Assembly: GCA_019693395.1 (NCBI GenBank)
Contig: JAAMXP010000936.1
Span: forward strand, 1-10,346
Length of the DNA stretch: 10,346 nt
Origin: Ettlia oleoabundans
Lineage: Eukaryota; Chlorophyta; Chlorophyceae; Chlamydomonadales
Reading direction: 5' to 3'
In this document: in pieces, positions 5,991 through 10,346 of the stretch
Layout: every line of letters starts with the position of its first letter
How positions within the stretch are numbered: the first letter of the stretch is position 1
Notes under the pieces: model-generated
Seen by the model: the letters and a program-made list of their open reading frames with translations, nothing else
The model's database searches: none
Told to the model about the DNA's origin: nothing
Translations under genes and position numbers: made by a program

Positions 5991-6090
5991 GACGACAGCA
6001 CACCAGCGGATGAGCGTGCTATGCCACCCAGGCAAGGCCATGATATCCGAGCTGCAGAGCCTGTCTGATCACAATTTCTATGCAGTTTCA
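5991..6090 (+). CDS. Possible extra exon after the acidic segment
   Basis: ACATGCAG before 5991 is a usable acceptor and CAG-GTGAGT at 6088-6096 is a near-perfect donor. Between them one frame is open (TTAHQRMSVLCHPGKAM, ending NFYAVS). It is in phase with a possible donor CAG-GTGTAA at 5864-5872, so the stop there could be read through by splicing. A different frame is also open and gives an acidic peptide (DEHADDSTPADERAMPP) ending at TGA 6066-6068, with TGTAA at 6104-6108. The two readings exclude each other and neither is recognised. Confidence 0.2.
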
Positions 6091-6130
6091 GGTGAGTTTT
6101 ATGTGTAATTATGCTTGGAAATCGCCAGCT

Positions 6131-6240
6131 TCCGGGGGCGAAGCCCCCGGACCCCCAGCAAGGGGGGGAACCCCTTGCAACCCCCAAGCGGGGGGGAAAC
6201 CCCCCCGCACACCCCCCCCGGTGCTGCCTGACGGCAGCAC
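6131..6240 (+). repeat. Cluster of four consecutive perfect hairpins
   Basis: Four perfect stem-loops follow one another. TCCGGGGGC-GAA-GCCCCCGGA is at 6131-6151. GCAAGGGG/CCCCTTGC with a 5-nt loop is at 6158-6178. GC plus seven G, loop AAA, seven C plus GC is at 6188-6208. GTGCTGCC-TGAC-GGCAGCAC is at 6221-6240. Stems are 8 or 9 bp without mismatch. Short palindromes built on GGGGGCGAAGCCCCC are, to my knowledge, typical of dispersed repeats in volvocalean algae, including organelle DNA. The unit is probably a mobile or self-copying palindromic repeat. Minus-strand frames through it are artefacts. Confidence 0.8.
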
Positions 6241-6449
6241 TGGGCCGTACCTGCCCGCAGACTCACTTGCGACAACACTGGCCCCGTCCAAGGCGACCGA
6301 GGCAACAACAAGGCACCGTCTTTACGCCCCCCGGCCACGACGGACGCGCGGAGCACCAGAGCGCCTATGGGAACGGTATGCCCTGTCCCACCACACCACG
6401 CGCGGATACCCCCCGCGAAAAATATCGGCAGTAACTTGACAACTGCTAG

Positions 6450-6471
6450 AACTCGCCGCGCGCGCCGAGTT
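6450..6471 (+). repeat. 22-base near-perfect palindrome
   Basis: AACTCGCCGCG is followed directly by its reverse complement with a single C-C mismatch. It consists of a CG-alternating centre and AACTCG/CGAGTT arms. Confidence 0.6.
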
Positions 6472-6546
6472 ACGAGGAGAGCACGACAAATGGAAAGCGA
6501 CGGAGGCGGAAACAAGAAAAAACGTTTTGCGCCACATACAGCACGC

Positions 6547-6592
6547 GAAACAAAATCCGCCAGCCCTCGGCGCGCACGAGCCCCGCCGCCGC
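6547..6592. repeat. GC-rich dispersed repeat, copy 2
   Basis: Second copy of the repeat at 5391-5440: GAAACAAAA followed, after a different short spacer, by the 28-base block with four substitutions. The two copies are direct repeats about 1.15 kb apart and bracket the acidic coding remnant and the hairpin cluster. Confidence 0.6.
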
Positions 6593-6770
6593 GGCAACCC
6601 GCGCGTGCGACGCGAAACGAACCTCTCCGTCGCCGGCGGGCGGCGGCGGACGCGGGGAGGCGCGGAGCGAGCGGCCAGCCGCGAAAGAAAGTTCGCCCCC
6701 CCCCCGGGGCGACGATGGCTGTGGCATTGGTGCGGCGGGGGCAGCTGGGGTGGCAAGGCTGAACCTGCCC

Positions 6771-7410
6771 TTTTCGTTCGAGGCGCACTGCACACGTTGA
6801 TTTGGTATTACCGCATCATGCGAAGCCGCAACAAACGCGCCGAGGGCCCCAGCTGTGGAAAAGCCATGAGCGCAACCCCCGTTGAAAGGGCCCGAGGGCT
6901 CACGATGATCGCTTATGAACCTTCTAAGCACGATTGAACCTATTGTAACGATTGCCCTCCCCCCTCTGGCAGCGTTTTTTGTTAATAGAAAGTGAAACGA
7001 GAAGTGACGCGGGACCTCTAGTATTTCTTTTCTGTGACGCGCCCCAGACTCATGTCACTGTGGTCAAAGGACGACTCAAGGCTGTTTTCAAACCCGTAAT
7101 CAACGCGCTGCCGTAAGGACTGCCCTCTTGCTGGCCACGTGCTAGAGAGGGATCAAGCAGAATGGACCCCTAAGGGCGGAAGGCTATTTTGGCTGGAAAC
7201 TGCACGCGCATCACTTCTAATCGCATCTCTAGACTCTCCAAGATGTGTTCTATTCGATTTAAAGGCCAGGGGCCGGCCCCGCTCTACCTCACCGACCCTC
7301 ATTCAGGCAGTCGGCAGGCTCCGCAGGAAAGGCTGTACCGCGCGCATTTGCTTCCTGAATGCTTCTACAAGGTGTGACATGGAGGCAGATATGAGCTGCG
7401 TCCCTCCATT
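6771..7410. other. No recognisable gene
   Basis: A plus-strand frame continues to TGA 6935-6937 and has TGTAA at 6944-6948, but its upstream part lies in GC-rich repeats and I recognise nothing. From 7139 a plus frame of about 140 codons is open (starting at a non-ATG codon) and runs into the inverted repeat at 7416. Composition is ordinary; no domain, tRNA or transposon end is visible. Confidence 0.35.
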
Positions 7411-7415
7411 GCAAG

Positions 7416-7442
7416 AGGGGTGTCAAGGAGAATACACCCCTT
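7416..7442 (+). repeat. Inverted repeat, left arm, itself a hairpin
   Basis: The 21 bases at 7422-7442 are the exact reverse complement of 8254-8274. The arm also folds on itself: AGGGGTGT (7416-7423) and ACACCCCT (7434-7441) form a perfect 8-bp stem with a 10-nt loop. A repeat with its own internal hairpin is typical of small palindromic mobile sequences or transposon ends. Confidence 0.65.
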
Positions 7443-8253
7443 CAGGCGTACCCCCTTGGGAGACGCCCCAATCCCCCTGTGTACACGCGCACAGAGTCGT
7501 TGCAAAACCGAAAAAGTTTGGGACGGGGTTTGTGCACAGCACTGGGCGTGCTGCGGGCCAACCGTAGTCAACGCGGCCATTTTGTGGGTGGCTTTTGGGC
7601 CTTCTGCCGGCCTGGAACGATTCATTGGGACCCTTGTATCTGAAATATAACGGCACATGTGGAAGCGTTGCAAGATTTAGCCGGCAAAAACCTTCCGCTG
7701 CCAGAAGCAACCCGCGGAGCGACTGCACATTCAGTATGCCGCGAAGTAGCTGCTGGGACCCCGCTGAACCCTCAAACAGTTATTATACACCGTAAGGTAC
7801 ACTATTAAAACAAAAACGGTTCCCGGCAGTCGCCTGTTAGGGCCTCACAGTGAGCTCGCGGCAGGGTCGTGCTGGGTGCTATGCAAAAATTGCGTGCCGA
7901 ACAGAAAGCGGCAGCACGGTGCAATGCAGAGCGGTTACTTCCCTTAACCGGCCGTTAACACTCGTGTGGTTCTGCGCGCAGTGTTAGGACGGGTTACGTT
8001 ACACAGGCGTTCTCATCAACAGGCAGGAATGAACGGGACAATGGGGGATTAGGTAAAGGAGGGATGGATCCAGAGCAGGCGCAAGCAGGGGATAAATAGC
8101 ACAGGCAGAGGCAATCGGCGGGAGATAAGCTGGCAGCTGCATGGCAGGAGGTGTCTGATAACAGCATATTGTAGGTAAAGGGTGTAGGAAGGTATAGGAA
8201 CAGTCAGGAAGCAAAGCGCTTCAGTTTCCAGCTCAGGAGAGCCCTCCGACCTA
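7443..8253. other. Interval between inverted repeat arms, no gene seen
   Basis: About 810 bases with several mutually overlapping open frames of 60-100 codons and no recognised protein. If the arms are ends of one element, this would be its non-coding body. No shared terminal sequence beyond the 21-bp core and no obvious target duplication were found by eye. Confidence 0.35.
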
Positions 8254-8290
8254 AAGGGGTGTATTCTCCTTGACGCCTCTCTGCACCCCT
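8254..8290 (-). repeat. Inverted repeat, right arm
   Basis: The exact 21-bp match to 7422-7442 occupies 8254-8274. This copy too can fold: AGGGGTG (8255-8261) with CACCCCT (8284-8290) around 22 nt. Flanking bases differ from the left arm, so the repeat core is short. Confidence 0.65.
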
Positions 8291-8835
8291 GTTTGGAGGC
8301 TGCAGCAAGCAGCAAGAACTGGAGGAATGGCGTCAGCCTGGCCGCCAATTTCCACCTCGCTGCCGCCGTGCCGACGTGGGCCTGGTGACAGTAGCACCGC
8401 TCTTCTTCTGCCACCTGTCGTCCCTCTCTGCCATTCCCCCACACCCACACACAACAGCCTTATGTTTCAAGACAATGGCGAAGACCAGGGGGGCTGTTGA
8501 TCATCATGATTGGTTGATTCATGCTCTTTCTTGCTGACCGGCTGCGGGTCAGCCCATGACCACATCTACCACCCCCTCACAAAGGCCTTTACTATCCACT
8601 CTGACACTTCCCTGTACTCCCCGACATGTGGTATGATCATCTGGGGCCCCTGTACTCCCCGACATGTGGTATGATCAACTGGGGCAACCCAAAGTTGAAA
8701 ACCAGGCTGAAAACGCTGTTTCCTGAGCGTTGTTATGTTTTTCATCTCCCCTCCTCTTTTGACCAAAAATGAGAGGGGGGGCGCCGCCAAAACAAAAAGT
8801 CCCGACGGGCTGGCCTAACAGGGCACCAACCCTAC
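8291..8835. other. No gene seen; hairpin and tandem repeat
   Basis: A minus frame covering 8049-8450 runs through the inverted repeat and is not credible as a gene. GCTGACC (8533-8539) and GGTCAGC (8547-8553) form a perfect 7-bp hairpin with a 7-nt loop. The 38-bp tandem duplication follows at 8611. A G-run occurs at 8775-8781. Confidence 0.4.
8611..8684 (+). repeat. Tandem duplication, period 38 bp
   Basis: Unit 1 is 8611-8648 and unit 2 is 8649-8684, beginning CCTGTACTCCCCGACATG. They differ at one base (ATCATCTGG versus ATCAACTGG) and the last two bases of the second unit are missing. It is a recent local duplication. Each unit contains ATGATCAT or ATGATCAA, a near-palindrome. Confidence 0.85.
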
Positions 8836-8838
8836 TTG

Positions 8839-8843
8839 TTACA
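8839..8843 (-). terminator. Candidate poly(A) signal of the carrier gene
   Basis: TTACA on the plus strand is TGTAA on the minus strand. It is the first TGTAA downstream of the carrier stop codon at 9215, giving a 3' UTR of about 375 nt before the signal, which is normal for a chlorophyte gene. Confidence 0.4.
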
Positions 8844-9214
8844 AGCAGCAAAGGTTGGCGAGAGAGTAGCCCACAAAGGGGGCCACCTTAAGTCCAAGCA
8901 TTTGAAGCAAAGGCACCAACAGTGGGACTTCTTTCCCCTTTCAGAAACCCCCAATCAGACATATGTGCCATGTTGGCATCAGCCGTCCAAGATCCAATAC
9001 TGTGGACGACCTACACTGACATGGGCTGTGAAGGTGGTGTGGCAGTGCAGTTCCCAGATCCACATGCTGCATGCTGGTGATACTAAACTCGCGACTGGCG
9101 CAGCTCCTTGCAGGGCTCGCAACTTTTGCCATTGCTACTGGAGTGGCACATTGCCATTGGGGTGCCTGTATTGATGCTCACTGTGCCAATGTTTCCAACA
9201 TACGCTACTCGAAT

Positions 9215-9373
9215 TTAAAGGCCAAACTTGGCTTCCAGCTTGGGCAGCCAGGCGACAAAGACTAGAGTGAGTGCAGCATGGGGAGCAATGCGCACACAGT
9301 ACGTGGGAAAACCAGCATAGAACTCCAGAGGGCCCTTGTTGCGTAGCGTCTTCACCACGCAGTTCATGGAGCT
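9215..9373 (-). CDS. Mitochondrial dicarboxylate/tricarboxylate carrier, last exon
   Basis: This exon encodes the final 52 residues of an inner-membrane carrier that exchanges 2-oxoglutarate, malate and related di- and tricarboxylates. It begins after the acceptor TTGGTGTGCAG with SSMNCVVKTL. It contains GPLEFYAGFPTYCVRIAPH, nearly identical in pattern to plant DTC and 2-oxoglutarate/malate carriers (FYTGFPVYCVRIAPH). The sixth transmembrane helix (TLVFVAWL) follows, and it ends in KFGL and TAA (9215-9217). It joins the previous exon in phase 0 and restores the third carrier repeat. No stops or frameshifts are seen, so the gene appears functional. Exact substrate cannot be told from this part. 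Confidence 0.9.
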   Translation of the reverse strand, partial: SSMNCVVKTLRNKGPLEFYAGFPTYCVRIAPHAALTLVFVAWLPKLEAKFGL

Positions 9374-9593
9374 CTGCACACCAACGAAAATGGGCAAGAG
9401 TATGTGCGGTGAACATGATGAGAACAAGACCTGGGGATGGCCTGGTGCGAGCGACCTGTACAAGGCAGTGACAAAGCGTCAATGGGCTGACTTGGTGGGT
9501 GGTACTGTAGGGACTTTACAGGATGCAGCGGTTGAGGGCTGCAAGAGGCCTTACAGCCTGACAGCCGCTTTTGCGGTTCGCCAGGCCGCGCAC
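9374..9593 (-). other. Carrier gene intron (220 nt)
   Basis: It starts with the donor AAG-GTGCGC and ends with a GTGTGCAG acceptor. It is phase 0: the preceding exon ends on a complete Lys codon and the next starts with AGC. Its removal joins GELPFK to SSMNCVVKTL, where the plant protein has a comparable short linker. Its open frames are not coding. Confidence 0.8.
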
Positions 9594-9761
9594 CTTAAAG
9601 GGCAGCTCGCCGGTGACGGGGTCGGGCTTCATTTTCTGCATTTGGGTCTTCACATAATCAAAGGGCAGCGAGCACGCGGCTGCGAAAAAACCCGCAATGG
9701 TGGCGCCGCCTATCACCACGGAAGTGTCGCCAAAGCCCATCTCCTCTAAAATCTCCTTGGC
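9594..9761 (-). CDS. Mitochondrial dicarboxylate/tricarboxylate carrier, penultimate exon
   Basis: This exon encodes 56 residues starting AKEILEEMGFGDTSVVIGG after the acceptor CACTGCAG. AGFFAAACSLPFDYVKTQMQ is the fifth transmembrane helix with the carrier signature PxDxVKxQ (Pro-Phe-Asp-Tyr-Val-Lys). KMKPDPVTGELPFK leads into the matrix loop. In plant and algal relatives the residues just before are SYDQ, so the boundary falls cleanly between SYDQ and AKE. A full carrier is about 300 residues. The first two repeats must lie upstream, beyond 10346 on this strand. The assignment to the carrier family (Mito_carr) is secure; the DTC/oxoglutarate-malate subgroup is very likely. Confidence 0.9.
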
Positions 9762-10346
9762 CTGCAGTGCAGCACAGCATTGGAATATTGGATGCAGCCA
9801 TTACAGTACGCGAGGTATACTGGACGGTGGTCAAGTAAGTGATGTGGCAAAAGGTGTGGTACTTTGAGAGGTGGCACAGACATTCTGTTGGGTCTATTTG
9901 CACTCGCAAGATCTAGCGAACAACATATGCAGACACTTAATGCCAGACTTGTCACAGCCCTCCCAAAGCTGGCGCGAGCAATGAAAGCAGCTCAGCCGGC
10001 GCCAGGAGGAGAGAGCCTGCAGAGTGGCGTGGGCCTATGGCCGCCATGACAAGAGCGAAAAATCCAAATTTTTCCTTGCTGGCTTGGAGGCCGCCGTAGG
10101 CGCAGGCGGCAGGCTGCTGCTGCCATGCGCACAATGACGCGCTGACTGAAGGCGGAATGCGCACCGACTGGGCAGAAAAGGGGCCGCCCTGCCTGGCCTG
10201 AGACTCCAGGCAGGCCGTGATGGAGGCCTGGGCCACATGATGGACCACAAGCGGTGTGTTAATTTGAGGGCTTAAGAGTGATGGGAACCAGGGCATGTAA
10301 GGCCAGACGTCTGGACTTTTTGTTTTGGCGGCACAGAAAATAAAAA
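9762..10346 (-). other. Upstream carrier intron, running off the window
   Basis: No segment here translates to the expected second carrier repeat (for example the GMLASYDQ region), so the preceding exon lies beyond the window and this intron is at least 585 nt. A minus frame of 114 codons is open at 9952-10296 (non-ATG start; contains GLQASKEKFGFFALVMAAIG), but it does not resemble a carrier and ends before the exon. It is most likely a chance frame; an exon of a nested or alternative transcript cannot be excluded. Confidence 0.55.

Larger units (their letters stand above)
6241..6770. other. Very GC-rich repeat DNA, no gene recognised
   Basis: Long frames are open on both strands (for example 6099-6788 minus, 229 codons), but they run through the hairpin cluster and GC repeats and match no family. 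They reflect lack of AT-rich stop codons. The stretch includes a near-palindrome at 6450-6471 (AACTCG to CGAGTT), repeat copy 2 at 6547-6592, and a C-run near 6695-6704. Confidence 0.45.

Noticed and set aside
6131..6240. CRISPR-like array or bacterial terminators
   Set aside because: The four hairpins differ from each other and have no regular spacers; the surrounding sequence is eukaryotic.
6099..6788. 229-codon minus-strand open frame
   Set aside because: It passes through the four-hairpin cluster and GC repeats, other frames on both strands are open too, and the peptide is repetitive Gly/Arg/Ala without any domain.
8049..8450. Minus-strand frame of 133 codons
   Set aside because: It includes the right arm of the inverted repeat, lacks a convincing start and matches nothing; antisense frames are open in the same place.
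8836..9174. Plus-strand 112-codon frame
   Set aside because: It lies antisense to the 3' UTR of the mitochondrial carrier and has no recognisable motif.

Overview
The window looks like nuclear DNA of a green alga (Chlorophyta, probably Chlamydomonadales; a Haematococcus-like genome is my best guess). The reasons are: (1) a spliced mitochondrial carrier gene of the plant/algal dicarboxylate-tricarboxylate type, with GT-AG introns; (2) TGTAA motifs, the usual chlorophyte poly(A) signal, behind several putative gene ends; (3) a moderately GC-rich, very repeat-rich sequence with homopolymer runs, microsatellites and many short perfect hairpins; (4) a cluster of hairpins built on GGGGGC-GAA-GCCCCC, a motif I associate with volvocalean algae. 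No bacterial gene layout, CRISPR array, tRNA or intact rRNA gene was seen. Most open frames carry no recognisable protein.

Layout. 1-760: possible last exon of an unidentified plus-strand gene (103-210), then a 3'-UTR-like stretch with a strong hairpin and TGTAA motifs. 760-2400: gene-poor, with poly-G, poly-C, GAA and GTGC repeats, a perfect hairpin and weak coding candidates. 2430-3480: a nested repeat. One 70-bp sequence occurs uninterrupted at 3413-3482 and, at 2431-2919, split by about 416 bp flanked by GTAG on both sides. The interrupting piece holds a 5S-rRNA-like block, and a TATA-box promoter candidate follows at about 3021.

3800-5440, minus strand: remnant of a Helitron (rolling-circle transposon). 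The region just before the Rep domain and the end of the PIF1-type helicase are both recognisable. The HUH Rep domain and helicase motifs that should separate them are missing, so this is an internally deleted, non-autonomous copy. 5391-6110: a GC-rich repeat, a nested stem-loop, and an acidic Ala/Glu-rich plus-strand coding remnant with a +1 frameshift. 6125-6770: four consecutive perfect hairpins followed by very GC-rich repeat DNA. 6770-8840: no convincing gene; a 21-bp inverted repeat spanning 853 bp, a hairpin and a 38-bp tandem duplication.

8840-10346, minus strand: the 3' part of the mitochondrial carrier gene. Two coding exons give the last 108 residues, with a long upstream intron running to the window edge. 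This is the only host gene identified with confidence. The overall picture is a host gene end beside a transposon- and repeat-filled intergenic region; I see no evidence for a multi-gene defence or metabolic system.
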